Source: an uncultured Prevotella sp.
Lineage (GTDB): Bacteria; Bacteroidota; Bacteroidia; Bacteroidales; Bacteroidaceae
DNA length: 64,000 nt
Assembly: GCA_900548585.1 (NCBI GenBank)
Contig: URLI01000005.1
Span: 1 to 64,000 of the forward strand
Direction of reading: 5' to 3'
Below are positions 1 through 8,335 of this stretch, piece by piece. The stretch's first letter is position 1. The number at the start of each line of letters is the position of its first letter. Below the pieces are notes generated by a model, which searched no databases, was not told the origin of the DNA, and was given only the letters and a program-made list of their open reading frames with translations. The position numbers and the translations under genes are program-made.

Positions 1-184
1 GCAGGGAGTCGAAGCGCATGATGACTGCATACAGCATCGTAAGAAGATGGGTGAAACCGTCAAAGGTTTTCACATACCGCTCACCGCCGTTTCGACGGCT
101 TATTTCAACTATTTTTTCATGGTCGAGAGATTTTATCAGCTGACCATATACCGGCTGTCCGAAGAAATGTGTACTTTTGCCCAT
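1..184 (-). CDS. IS4-family transposase, N-terminal part (runs off the window)
   Basis: The minus strand from 184 encodes MGKSTHFFGQPVYGQL and continues through KIVEISRRNGGERYVK and FDGFTHLLTMLYAVIMRFDS before the window edge. This is the conserved DUF4372 N-terminal domain of Bacteroidales IS4-family (DDE) transposases. The DDE catalytic core lies outside the window, so I cannot say whether the element is intact. The start ATG (182-184) follows a Bacteroidetes -7 box at 209-216 by a normal distance. Confidence 0.8.
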   Translation of the reverse strand, partial: MGKSTHFFGQPVYGQLIKSLDHEKIVEISRRNGGERYVKTFDGFTHLLTMLYAVIMRFDSL

Positions 185-222
185 GTTATCTGAGTTTGGG
201 AACAAAAGCAAAGATAACAAAA

Positions 223-254
223 AGGGCTGATACCTCGTGAGAAGTGTCAGCCCT
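223..254 (-). terminator. Hairpin upstream of the transposase promoter
   Basis: AGGGCTGATAC (223-233) pairs with GTGTCAGCCCT (244-254), 11 bp with one G-U, loop of 10. On the minus strand the stem is followed by a short T run (complement of 219-222), so it would stop transcription entering the IS from the right, just before the transposase promoter. Shielding of this kind is common in insertion sequences. Confidence 0.5.
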
Positions 255-358
255 AAATTTGTATCTTACCCAAAAGTTTAGCGGACAGTAATAATATTTA
301 ATAAGCCTTTCCGTTTGCAATGTCACTATTTCCCTAAGCAAATGTTATCCACGGGCTT

Positions 359-2326
359 TCACCTCTTGCGGCTCTGCCTTTCGTTGAACTCCGCCGTCTC
401 GATCATTGCGAACACATATCGCTTGAGAGCTTCCGTGTCTGCCGCAGGCTTGGTTTCGGCAAGTTGCCAGCCAGGCCTTACGGCGTATGTGAAACTCTTC
501 TGCGCGCCTGGCAGGTATATGAACACCCGATCCCTGCTGCGTGCCACAATCTTGTCGTCGGCACTGTAGAACACCATGTCGCGCGGCTGCCGCAGCAAGT
601 CCTGCCCGAAGCCGTCGAAGGTATATCCAATGCCCATCATCCCGAGCAGCGTAGGCATCACGTCTATCTGGCAGCCAAGACCGTCATGAACGCCCGGCTT
701 TATTCCCTTGCCGAAAATTATCAGCGGTATGTGGTTGTAACTCTGCGGCAGCTCGGCATCCGGCTTGCCCACGAGCTTGCCGTGGTCGCCGAGCAGCACG
801 AATATGGTGTTGCCATACCACGGCTGCCGTCGCGCCGCCTTCAGGAACTCGCCGATGCAATGGTCCGCATATTCCACGATCTGCGTCTCCGCCTCCTTGC
901 TCCTGCATCCGAAGCCATCGGGGACAACATACGGCGGGTGGTTGCTTATCGTGAGCAGCGTTGCCATGAACGGCCGCCCGCTCTCCGCCTGGCGGTTAAT
1001 CCTGTCGAGCGCGAACTCGAAGAGGAAAGCGTCGCTCACGCCGAACGAGTTGACGACCTTGTCGGCAGGATAGTCCTCCTGCGCATAAATGTCATCGTAG
1101 CCGTTCTGCGCGAAGAATGCCTTCATATTGTCATATTGCGACTCGTGCGTCATAAAGAACATGTTGTGGTAGCCGTTCTCCTTCAGCACCGTGGGCAGTC
1201 CGCCACGTTTGGGCGTCACCGTGCCTTTCATCAGGTTCCGCTTCATTATCGCGGGGCAGGAATACAGTGTACCGGTCATTCCCATGTTGGTGTGTATGCC
1301 CGTGCTGTAGAAATTGGTGAACGCCAGCGAATTGTTGAAGAGGCTGTCCAGCACCGGTGTCAGTTCCTCCTTTGCCCCGAAGCTCCTCATGAAGTTTGCC
1401 GACATCGACTCCATGAGTATTATCACCACGTTGGGGCGCATCCTGACGGTGTCGCCCCCCACCCTGCGCCTAAGCACATAGAGGCTGTCCACCGCGCCGG
1501 TTATGCCGAGGCTGCGGCGTGCGTATGCCACCGCCTCCGCCGTTGGCATGAGGTTCAGCGCCTTGTTCTCCCTGCGCATGTCGTCGAGGGCACTCGTAAG
1601 CAGGTTGAAGGCCGGGTTTATGCCGAGTTGGTTGAGGAAAGAGTCGTTGCAATAGTATGCCGCGCTTATCTTTATCGGGTTGTATCCCGTGCGCCCCCTT
1701 ATGCCGAACAGGCACAGCCCGAGCAGCGCAAGCGTCACGGATGTCCTCAGTGCGATGGCTTGCGGGCTGCGTTTCCCCTCGTTTGCAGTCTGCACAACGG
1801 CGGCCGCTCGCCTCCCGACGCGCCACAGCAGGAACTCAAACACAGCCGTGACGGCGAAGAAGAGCAAGATGTAGAGCCACCAGCTGCTCTCCTGGAACAC
1901 CATACCGGCCGTGGTGCCGGCATAGCCGAACCACTCGAAGATTCCGGAGTTGATGTTCTTGAAGAAGAATGCGAAGTATGGTATGTTGGCCGCCGAGACG
2001 ACGAACGCCAGGGGATAGAGTATCGCGAACCACCACACAGCGAACCGCCGCCATCCACGGTGGTGGCTGCCGAAAGCCGACGAGCCTAACACGACGAGCA
2101 TCGGCAACAGCATGATGTAGCACGCTATCACGTTGTCGAACCACACACCACGGACGAACGCGCCCATCTGCAGCCACGCCTCGCCCTTCGCGGCGGGCGA
2201 GACCATATCCCGCAACGCCACGAACTCGGTGACACGGAACAGGCTGAGCGCGGCAAGTCCCAGCACATGTATGGTCAGCAAGAACCTTACCGATTTCCCG
2301 AAACCTTGCATATCACTTTTCTGCAT
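359..2326 (-). CDS. LTA synthase family / sulfatase-fold membrane phosphotransferase
   Basis: The 655-residue protein has about five N-terminal membrane segments (roughly 13-30, 64-84, 96-122, 150-170, 196-209) and then a periplasmic alkaline-phosphatase/sulfatase-fold domain from about 295. Visible active-site elements are the metal-binding Glu in IILMESMSANF (about 306), a Thr in GIHTNMGMTG at about 346 where LtaS has its nucleophile, and a metal motif LLGDHGK near 513. Relatives move phosphoglycerol or phosphoethanolamine from phospholipid to an envelope acceptor. A diderm Bacteroidales has no lipoteichoic acid, so the acceptor is probably a periplasmic glucan or lipid A; that is inference. 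An alternative start is Met6. Confidence 0.85.
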   Translation of the reverse strand: MQKSDMQGFGKSVRFLLTIHVLGLAALSLFRVTEFVALRDMVSPAAKGEAWLQMGAFVRGVWFDNVIACYIMLLPMLVVLGSSAFGSHHRGWRRFAVWWFAILYPLAFVVSAANIPYFAFFFKNINSGIFEWFGYAGTTAGMVFQESSWWLYILLFFAVTAVFEFLLWRVGRRAAAVVQTANEGKRSPQAIALRTSVTLALLGLCLFGIRGRTGYNPIKISAAYYCNDSFLNQLGINPAFNLLTSALDDMRRENKALNLMPTAEAVAYARRSLGITGAVDSLYVLRRRVGGDTVRMRPNVVIILMESMSANFMRSFGAKEELTPVLDSLFNNSLAFTNFYSTGIHTNMGMTGTLYSCPAIMKRNLMKGTVTPKRGGLPTVLKENGYHNMFFMTHESQYDNMKAFFAQNGYDDIYAQEDYPADKVVNSFGVSDAFLFEFALDRINRQAESGRPFMATLLTISNHPPYVVPDGFGCRSKEAETQIVEYADHCIGEFLKAARRQPWYGNTIFVLLGDHGKLVGKPDAELPQSYNHIPLIIFGKGIKPGVHDGLGCQIDVMPTLLGMMGIGYTFDGFGQDLLRQPRDMVFYSADDKIVARSRDRVFIYLPGAQKSFTYAVRPGWQLAETKPAADTEALKRYVFAMIETAEFNERQSRKR

Positions 2327-2410
2327 TATGCAAGCGCCGGGTCAGCGGCACTGGCGGTAATCCGTTGCAAAGGTATGAAAAATCGCGTTACCTGCAAAAC
2401 ATTCCGGCGT

Positions 2411-2962
2411 TCACCGAGCCGCGAAATAGCGTCCTCCGCCAACAGCCATGCGAGCCTCGAACAAACCTTGCCCGTTGAGCGACACCTCCTTGGCGCCACC
2501 GCCCGGCAGCATGATCTCCGCCGTGTCGTTGTCCTTCACCTTCAGCAGCACGCGCTTTTCGCCGTCAGCCTCAACGCTCCACGTCTTCTCACGCTCGTCG
2601 TATGTGAAGTTCACCTGCTTGCCGTCAGCATCCTTTATCTCATACCCGTCTTTCAGCGTCGTCACGGCATACAAACGGCCGTCGCTGCCAACCACGCTCT
2701 GCGTCTTCCCCACGTTTGACGCCATAGGGTTGTCGCCAGACCAGAACTCTATCGTGTTCAGCACAAGCAGGTCGGCAGTGCCGCAGATGGCGTATGCCGG
2801 CGAGATGAGAATGAATATCAGTTCGTTTAGAAACTTGTTGTTGGTGGCGGTCTTGTTCCACGACAGCACCTTGTTGAACAGCCCGAACGAGCCAATGCAC
2901 GAGTTTAGCGTGATTGCCGCAATGCAGACAAACGCAAACAGTTTAATACTTTTCCTGAACAT
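2411..2962 (-). CDS. DUF3332 family lipoprotein
   Basis: A 183-residue protein beginning with a lipoprotein signal (MFRKSIKLFAFVCIAAITLNSC, lipobox LNSC, Cys about 22). It continues with a hydrophobic segment around SPAYAICGTADLLVLNTIEFW and a polar C-terminal half. The opening and the FNKVLSWN...NKFLNELIFI pattern match the DUF3332 family of Gram-negative bacteria. Function is unknown; it is probably anchored in the inner leaflet of an envelope membrane. It has its own promoter at 2993-3023 and stands alone in its orientation. Confidence 0.75.
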   Translation of the reverse strand: MFRKSIKLFAFVCIAAITLNSCIGSFGLFNKVLSWNKTATNNKFLNELIFILISPAYAICGTADLLVLNTIEFWSGDNPMASNVGKTQSVVGSDGRLYAVTTLKDGYEIKDADGKQVNFTYDEREKTWSVEADGEKRVLLKVKDNDTAEIMLPGGGAKEVSLNGQGLFEARMAVGGGRYFAAR

Positions 2963-2992
2963 AATCTTGGTTGTTTAATTACTAACATGTTG

Positions 2993-3023
2993 CAAAAATA
3001 AGTGTTTATATTGCAAAATCAAA
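2993..3023 (-). promoter_or_regulatory. Promoter of the DUF3332 gene
   Basis: On the minus strand TTTG (3020-3023), 19-bp spacer, TATTTTTG (2993-3000). This is an exact fit to the Bacteroidetes sigma-ABfr promoter, about 30 bp before the start codon at 2962. Confidence 0.7.
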
Positions 3024-3126
3024 CAAAAAAGGCATTTTTTTATGATATTGCAACAGACTTATGGGAAACTTTGCGGCAGCAGACACAGAATGACCAATAT
3101 ATTGAATGTTTTTTACTTGAAATCAC

Positions 3127-3157
3127 TTTGAGGATAACTGTTTTTTTCATACCTTTG
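3127..3157 (+). promoter_or_regulatory. Promoter of the TPR-retropepsin operon
   Basis: TTTG (3127-3130), 19-bp spacer, TACCTTTG (3150-3157), about 34 bp before the ATG at 3191. It is divergent from the DUF3332 promoter and is the likely driver of the four-gene run 3191-7136. Confidence 0.7.
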
Positions 3158-3190
3158 CGGAGAACGTTTAATCAACAAATATAAAAAGGC

Positions 3191-5239
3191 ATGAAAAGAT
3201 TTTGTATGACCACACTGGTATTGCTGCTTGCCTTTGCAATGTATGCAAAGGACATCAAGCGGCCAAATTCGTATAACTACATGCGCGCCGAGGAGGCCGT
3301 CAACAACGGAAACCTCGACGAGGCGCTGGACTACCTGCAAAAGGAACTGGCGGACAACCCAAAGAACGGGTACGCGTATTTCCGCACGGCATGGATATAC
3401 CTGCAGAAGGGGGAAAACGGCAACGCCCTGTCATTCGTCGACAAGGCTATAAAATTCCTGCCGAAGAAAGACGGGGAATACATCGGCTACTCGCACAACG
3501 TGAAGGCAAACGTGTTCGCCAACCTCGGACAGGACGACAAGGCAATAGAGGAATTGGGACTGTCAATAAAAGCCCAGCCGGAGGACATCGACTACCTCAA
3601 CTTCAGGGGGCAGAAATATTATGAGATGGAGAAATACGACCTGTCCGACGCTGACTACCGACAAATAACAAAAATAGAACCCGGTTCTATGGTGGGCTTC
3701 CTCGGACTTGGGCGCAATGCCGAAAAGCAGGAAAAATATGCCGAGGCGGAGAAAAACTATGACTATGCCGTGAAACTGTCTCCGGAAGAACCTCAGTGCT
3801 ATATGTTCAGGGCAGATTGCTACGTGAAACAGAAGAAGTGGGACAAGGCAATAGAGGACGCGGTAAAGGCGGCATCGATAAACGCGTCGCCGGACGTTCT
3901 TGACATAATGGCGAAAATAAATGATGAGCCGCAGTTCTCACAACTGATAGCGAGGCTGGAAATCGAGGCGAAGAAAAAGCCAGAAGAAGTAACGTTCCCC
4001 GTCATTGCCGCAGCATTGTACAACACTTTCGGCAAGCCACAGAATGCAATACCCTACCTGAAGAAAAACATTGGCAAGGGAAATGACGAGAGCCTGCATT
4101 ACATGCTGGCAGACATTTACGCCAAACTCGGCATGTACGACGAGGCGGCGGAAAGCAACAAGATAGCGCTTGGGAGTGACAGCACGAGCACCGACTACCT
4201 ACAACAGAAAGTCAGGATAGCACGCAACTCCGGCAACGTGAAAGCGGCGATTGCGGCGGCGACAAACATGATAGACAACGACAGAACCAGTTTCGAGCCA
4301 TACATGACGCGCGGCATCGAGATGCTGCACGCAGGACTGTATGACGGCGCGACAGACGACTTCAGCACGGCAATAAGCATCGAGCCAGGCAACACGCACG
4401 CGCTACTGTACCGGGGATATTGCCATACGAAACTGGGAAACACCGAAATGGCCCGCGCTGACTATGAGAAAGTGACCGAGATAGACTCCGTGCCGAAGAC
4501 CGCCACGGAGGCAATGTTCGCATACGCAATGCTCGGCAACCGCGCAAAGGCGGTGGAGATGTGCGACAGCGTATTGGCAAACGACAGCACGCAAGGCTCA
4601 CTTTACAACGCGGCATGCCTCTACTCCCGCCTGAACGAGCCGGAGAAGGCATGCGGTTACCTGCGCAGGGTGTTCGACAAAGGCGTGTTAGAACTGGCAC
4701 ACATCGACAACGACTTCGACATGGAGAACATGCGCGGCAACGAGGAGTACAAGAAAATCATGGAGGAGCAGCGCAAGGTGCAGGCAGAGATTGTGGAAAA
4801 GACGAAAGGGGAGCCTGACGATGCCGAATACGAGGACGAGGAAGTGGAGGTGCCGTTCACCAAGGAGGGTACGCTGTACAAGGTGAAATGCTCCGTCAAC
4901 GAACTTCCGCTGAGCTTCATATTCGACACGGGAGCAAGCGACGTGAGCATGTCGATGGTCGAGGCGACGTTCATGATGAAAAACGGCTATCTGTCGAAAA
5001 AAGACGTGATAGGCTCCGCCAACTTCCTTGACGCCAACGGCAACATCAATGCCGGCACGGTGATCAACCTGCGCAAGGTGGACCTCGGCGGCGTGACGAT
5101 AGGCAACGTCAGGGCAAGCGTGGTGCAGAACCAGAAGGCGCCGCTGCTGCTCGGGCAGACCGTGCTGAACCGCGCCGGGAAAATCGAGATTGACAACGAC
5201 AAGCGGGTGATGAGGATTACGCACAAGGTGAGGAAATAA
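3191..5239 (+). CDS. TPR-repeat protein with C-terminal retropepsin-like aspartyl protease domain
   Basis: A 682-residue exported protein: signal peptide MKRFCMTTLVLLLAFAMYAKD, then about twelve TPR-like helical repeats (about 30-530), an acidic linker rich in Glu/Asp (about 540-555), and a clan AA aspartyl-protease domain. The catalytic triplet is in FIFDTGASDVSMS (about 578-590), followed by the usual small glycine-rich retropepsin core ending in LLLGQTVLNRAGKIEID. Such domains act as dimers or in cis. The TPR array probably recruits a partner or substrate; the pairing of the two is family knowledge, and the substrate is unknown. First gene of a close-packed run with the ADP-ribosylglycohydrolase 18 bp downstream. 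Confidence 0.85.
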   Translation: MKRFCMTTLVLLLAFAMYAKDIKRPNSYNYMRAEEAVNNGNLDEALDYLQKELADNPKNGYAYFRTAWIYLQKGENGNALSFVDKAIKFLPKKDGEYIGYSHNVKANVFANLGQDDKAIEELGLSIKAQPEDIDYLNFRGQKYYEMEKYDLSDADYRQITKIEPGSMVGFLGLGRNAEKQEKYAEAEKNYDYAVKLSPEEPQCYMFRADCYVKQKKWDKAIEDAVKAASINASPDVLDIMAKINDEPQFSQLIARLEIEAKKKPEEVTFPVIAAALYNTFGKPQNAIPYLKKNIGKGNDESLHYMLADIYAKLGMYDEAAESNKIALGSDSTSTDYLQQKVRIARNSGNVKAAIAAATNMIDNDRTSFEPYMTRGIEMLHAGLYDGATDDFSTAISIEPGNTHALLYRGYCHTKLGNTEMARADYEKVTEIDSVPKTATEAMFAYAMLGNRAKAVEMCDSVLANDSTQGSLYNAACLYSRLNEPEKACGYLRRVFDKGVLELAHIDNDFDMENMRGNEEYKKIMEEQRKVQAEIVEKTKGEPDDAEYEDEEVEVPFTKEGTLYKVKCSVNELPLSFIFDTGASDVSMSMVEATFMMKNGYLSKKDVIGSANFLDANGNINAGTVINLRKVDLGGVTIGNVRASVVQNQKAPLLLGQTVLNRAGKIEIDNDKRVMRITHKVRK

Positions 5240-5257
5240 AAAACAAAGGAACAATAT

Positions 5258-6052
5258 ATGTTAGGAGCGATAATAGGCGACATCGCAGGGTCGCGTTTTG
5301 AGTTCGGGCCGCCGCCGCAGGCCGGCTTCGAGCTGTTCACACCCGACTGCGGGTACACAGACGACACAGTATGCACGGTGGCGATAGCCGACGCCGTGCT
5401 CAACAACCGTGGATATGCCGAGTCTCTGCTCGACTGGTGCCGCCGCTACCCCAAACCGATGGGCGGCTACGGCGGCATGTTCTCCGAATGGGTGGCGGGC
5501 GACGACCACCGCCCGTATGGCTCCTACGGCAACGGCTCGGCAATGCGCGTGAGCCCCGTGGGGTGGCTGTTCCACGACATCGACTCGGTGATGGAGGAGG
5601 CCAAGCGGTCGGCAGAGGTGAGCCACAACCACGAGGAGGGGATAAGGGGCGCGCAATGCACGGCGACGGTGATCTACTGGCTGCGCACGGTGCGCGTGAC
5701 GAAGGACAGGATAGAGAATGCCGTGGGACGCAAGTTCGGCTACGAGATACCGCCGCTGAAGGACATAATGCGCATCGGGTCGCTGGGACATTTCGACGGG
5801 ACATGCCAGGAAACGGTGCCGGCGGCAATAAGATGCTTCATGGAGAGCGACAGCTTCGAGGACGCGATACGCAAGGCGGTGCTCGCCGACGGCGACACCG
5901 ACACCAAGGCGGCAATAACAGGCTCGATCGCGGAGGCATACTACGAGGTGCCGGAGGATATTGTGGAACGCGCGCTGGAGTACCTTCCGAAGGACATGCT
6001 GAACGTCGTCACGGCCTTCTGTGACAACATTATCGGGGAGATGAGGAGATGA
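5258..6052 (+). CDS. ADP-ribosylglycohydrolase family protein
   Basis: A 264-residue cytosolic enzyme of the ADP-ribosylglycohydrolase (ARH/DraG-like) superfamily. The start MLGAIIGDIAGSRFEF is the family's N-terminal signature. The dinuclear metal ligands are visible in GYTDDT (about 29-34) and in the C-terminal ADGDTDTKAAITGS (about 210-223), where GGDTDT is more usual. Members remove ADP-ribose from proteins or hydrolyse related ADP-ribosyl compounds; the substrate here cannot be told. The stop overlaps the aroQ start by 4 bp (ATGA), so the two are translationally coupled. Confidence 0.88.
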   Translation: MLGAIIGDIAGSRFEFGPPPQAGFELFTPDCGYTDDTVCTVAIADAVLNNRGYAESLLDWCRRYPKPMGGYGGMFSEWVAGDDHRPYGSYGNGSAMRVSPVGWLFHDIDSVMEEAKRSAEVSHNHEEGIRGAQCTATVIYWLRTVRVTKDRIENAVGRKFGYEIPPLKDIMRIGSLGHFDGTCQETVPAAIRCFMESDSFEDAIRKAVLADGDTDTKAAITGSIAEAYYEVPEDIVERALEYLPKDMLNVVTAFCDNIIGEMRR

Positions 6053-6513
6053 AACAGCACGCCACGAAGATACTCATCATCAACGGCCCGAACCTCAACC
6101 TGCTGGGCAGGCGCGAGCCGGACGTGTATGGCAGCGAGGACATGGAGACATGCCTTGAGACGCTGCGCGCGACGTTCCCACACGTGCAGATAGACTATTT
6201 CCAGAGCAACGTGGAGGGCGCGCTGATCGACAAGATGCAGGAAACAGGCTTCACATACGACGGCATCGTGCTGAACGCCGGCGGATACACGCACACCAGC
6301 GTGGCGATTCACGACTGCATACGCGCGGTGAAGTCGCCGGTGGTGGAGGTGCACGTCTCAAACATCTTCGCGCGCGAGGAGTTCCGCCGCCGCTCCATCA
6401 TATCGCCCGCCTGCCGGGGCACCATCTGCGGCTTCGGCATTGACGGCTACCGCCTTGCGGTGGAGGCACTGCTGGGCGGAGAAGGACAGCGCAAGGCAAA
6501 AAGACCGGAATGA
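6049..6513 (+). CDS. aroQ: Type II 3-dehydroquinate dehydratase
   Basis: The 154-residue enzyme catalyses the third step of the shikimate pathway (3-dehydroquinate to 3-dehydroshikimate). Family motifs are in order: INGPNLNLLGRREPDVYG (10-27) with the essential Arg and Tyr of the flexible lid, FQSNVEGALID, LNAGGYTHTSVAIHDCI with the substrate-binding Asn and His, and VEVHVSNIFAREEFRRRS with the catalytic His. Length is typical for the dodecameric type II enzyme. It overlaps the genes on both sides by 4 bp. Confidence 0.95.
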   Translation: MKQHATKILIINGPNLNLLGRREPDVYGSEDMETCLETLRATFPHVQIDYFQSNVEGALIDKMQETGFTYDGIVLNAGGYTHTSVAIHDCIRAVKSPVVEVHVSNIFAREEFRRRSIISPACRGTICGFGIDGYRLAVEALLGGEGQRKAKRPE

Positions 6514-7136
6514 CAACAGACGAATACATAGCCTCGCACATCGATCCCGAGGGCGAATACCTGCACCGCCTGTGGCGGGCCACCAACGTGCATCTGCTGC
6601 ACGGGCGCATGGCGAGCGGACACCTGCAGGGAAGGCTGCTGAAGATGATAGTGCGGATGATACGCCCCAGGAACATTCTCGAGGTAGGCACGTTCAGCGG
6701 CTACAGCGCGATTTGCATGGCGGAAGGGCTGGATGACGGCGGGCGCGTCTACACATTCGAGATAAACGACGAGATGGAGGACTTCGCACGGCAGTGGATA
6801 GAGGGCTCGGCGGTTGCCGGCAGGATAGTGTTCTCCATAGGCGACGCCAACGCCGAGGCACCGCGCCTGGGCATAGAGTTCGACATGGCGTTCATCGACG
6901 GCGACAAGCGCACATACCTCAAGACATACGAGACGGTGATGAAAATACTGCGGCCCGGCGGATTCATCCTCGCCGACAACACACTGTGGGACGGACATGT
7001 GCTGGAAAGGCCGAAACCGGCAGACCTGCAGACGAAGGGCATAGAGGATTTCAACGACTACATAGCGAGCGACAGCCGCGTGGAAAGGGTGATACTGCCA
7101 CTAAGGGACGGGCTGACGATTATTCGCAAGCGATGA
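6510..7136 (+). CDS. Class I SAM-dependent O-methyltransferase (COMT-like)
   Basis: A 208-residue enzyme with the SAM-binding motif ILEVGTFSGYSAICMAE (about 51-67), the acidic YTFEIN strand, the metal-site AFIDGDKRTYL (about 128-138) and ADNTLWDG (about 158-165). Together these define the cation-dependent catechol/caffeoyl-CoA O-methyltransferase group. Bacterial members methylate small phenolics or have unknown substrates. The start overlaps the aroQ stop by 4 bp, so it is the last gene of the 3191-7136 operon. Confidence 0.88.
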   Translation: MTTDEYIASHIDPEGEYLHRLWRATNVHLLHGRMASGHLQGRLLKMIVRMIRPRNILEVGTFSGYSAICMAEGLDDGGRVYTFEINDEMEDFARQWIEGSAVAGRIVFSIGDANAEAPRLGIEFDMAFIDGDKRTYLKTYETVMKILRPGGFILADNTLWDGHVLERPKPADLQTKGIEDFNDYIASDSRVERVILPLRDGLTIIRKR

Positions 7137-7214
7137 AAGAACCAAGACCGCAAGGTAGCCATCCGCATTACGGACGGCGGCGGACATGACTGGCATTCCA
7201 TACCAACAGGAATG

Positions 7215-7302
7215 CAAATACGGCGTGATTGCATTGCAAATTCGCCGTGTTTGCGTTGCAAATTCGCCGTGTTTGGTGACCAAACACGCCGTGATTGCTG
7301 CC
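7215..7302. repeat. 22-bp x 4 tandem array A
   Basis: Four consecutive 22-bp units (7215, 7237, 7259, 7281). Each has CAAA and a near-TTTG end around a CGCCG or CGGCG core; the middle units carry CAAATTCGCCGTGTTTG. The first unit has the core inverted (CAAATACGGCGTGATTG), and the last (CAAACACGCCGTGATTG) can pair with it over ACGGCGTG/CACGCCGT. It lies between the convergent O-methyltransferase and NUDIX genes. See arrays B, C and D. Confidence 0.85.
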
Positions 7303-7388
7303 CGGCAAGGCACAAACAAGAAACCGGCAGGCAGGCTCTGCAACCCAGAACGGTCATTGGAAAAAATCAGTGTAGTGATGAATGGTTC

Positions 7389-8081
7389 TCAAAACACGAT
7401 GAGCAGTCCCCTCCGTTTCAATTCGTTATAATGCTTCTCATCGAAACTGTACATGACGGCATTACGTTCCGGCGCAGGCCGCACCGTGTCGCCAAACGGC
7501 CTAAGGATGTTCAAACGCAGCATTTTCCCGGCAAAGACGCTACTGTCAAAATGAACGTTCAAGATGGCCTCATACAGGTTTTGCAACTGCCGCATGGTGA
7601 ACTTCCCTGCAAGAAGTCCGAGCCCGACTGGTTCGAAATGTATTCGCTCGCGCAGACGTTTAATCGCCTCGCTCAGAATCATGCCGTGGTCGAATGCCAG
7701 TGGCGGGACGTTGCCGAGGGCGAACCATTCCGCCTTCGCGGCGTCGTCGCCAGCCCTGACGTCCTGCATTCTCACGAGGGCATAATAGGCAACCGTTATC
7801 ACACGGCCCCGTGGGTCGCGGCCGGGGTCGCTGAAGGTGTGGAACTGCTCTATGTATGCTCCATCAAGTCCCGTCTCCTCCTGCAACTCGCGCAACGCTC
7901 CCTCCTCGCAGGATTCATCAATATTTAGAAATCCGCCCGGGAAAGCCCATCTGCCCTTATATGGCTCCGCGCCCCTCTCCACGAGCAGCACCTGCAGTTT
8001 GGTTCCGTCGAAGCCGAATATCACGCAGTCGGTTGTCACCGCCGGGCGTGGATATTTGTATGTGAACACTCTCTCTTCCAT
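7389..8081 (-). CDS. NUDIX hydrolase with NrtR-like C-terminal domain
   Basis: A 230-residue protein starting at MEERVFTYKYPRPAVTTD. The start was chosen because the in-frame extension beyond 8081 runs into the promoter. The Nudix box GGFLNIDESCEEGALRELQEETGL (split GX5EX7REXXEE) lies at about 48-70, so hydrolysis is probably retained. The C-terminal 90 residues (FTMRQLQNLYEAIL and on to NELKRRG) look like the winged helix of the NrtR/ADP-ribose-binding regulator family, which controls NAD metabolism or sugar use. Whether this one is an enzyme, a repressor or both is open. No NAD genes adjoin it, though nadA lies 10 kb away. Confidence 0.85.
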   Translation of the reverse strand: MEERVFTYKYPRPAVTTDCVIFGFDGTKLQVLLVERGAEPYKGRWAFPGGFLNIDESCEEGALRELQEETGLDGAYIEQFHTFSDPGRDPRGRVITVAYYALVRMQDVRAGDDAAKAEWFALGNVPPLAFDHGMILSEAIKRLRERIHFEPVGLGLLAGKFTMRQLQNLYEAILNVHFDSSVFAGKMLRLNILRPFGDTVRPAPERNAVMYSFDEKHYNELKRRGLLIVF

Positions 8082-8108
8082 TTTTTTCCGATTGCAAGGT
8101 TTATACTG

Positions 8109-8139
8109 CAAAAATACGAAATGAGATACAGGCTGCAAA
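8109..8139 (-). promoter_or_regulatory. Promoter of the NUDIX gene
   Basis: On the minus strand TTTG (8136-8139), 19-bp spacer, TATTTTTG (8109-8116), 27 bp before the start at 8081. This short leader supports the chosen start codon. Confidence 0.7.
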
Positions 8140-8178
8140 ACTTCTGTGATAAAATTTATTCAAGAATGTTTTTTTTCG

Positions 8179-8186
8179 TACCTTTG
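8179..8186 (+). promoter_or_regulatory. -7 box upstream of the nitroreductase gene
   Basis: TACCTTTG preceded by a T-rich run. No good TTTG lies 19 bp upstream, so this is a weaker call. It would give a leader of about 140 nt before the ATG at 8336, in which I see no obvious structure. Confidence 0.45.
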
Positions 8187-8335
8187 CCATGACAGTCGCA
8201 TTGTTTGCTTTTCTTCAAACGCAACGCCAAGGCAGGCGGACATTACGACGTGTCGAACTTCCGGGCAAATCTGTTTTCTGCCTGGGAAATCACCAAGTCA
8301 TACGAATCAGGGTGTTGCGGGATAAAGGATTCAAA

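Larger units (their letters stand above)
1..290 (-). mobile_element. End of an IS4-type insertion sequence (partial)
   Basis: The window opens inside a transposable element. It carries the 5' part of a DUF4372-type transposase, its promoter (TATCTTTG, minus strand, 209-216) and an upstream hairpin at 223-254. The right boundary is uncertain: I see no clear target duplication or terminal repeat, and 290 is a guess based on where the hairpin-containing leader gives way to sequence leading into the next gene. Confidence 0.6.

Noticed and set aside
464..2089. Long plus-strand ORF (541 codons) opposite the LtaS-like gene
   Set aside because: Antisense shadow: high GC third positions keep the opposite frame open; composition is rich in Arg/His/Val with no domain, and the minus-strand protein has clear motifs.
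3825..3840. Third parS-like site
   Set aside because: CTACGTGAAACAG has only the right half of the palindrome and lies inside a coding region.
7389..8081. Nudix enzyme of the thiamine pathway (ADP-thiazole hydrolase)
   Set aside because: A Thi4 route does need release of the thiazole phosphate, but this gene is 11 kb away and its C-terminal NrtR-like domain points elsewhere; no evidence links them.
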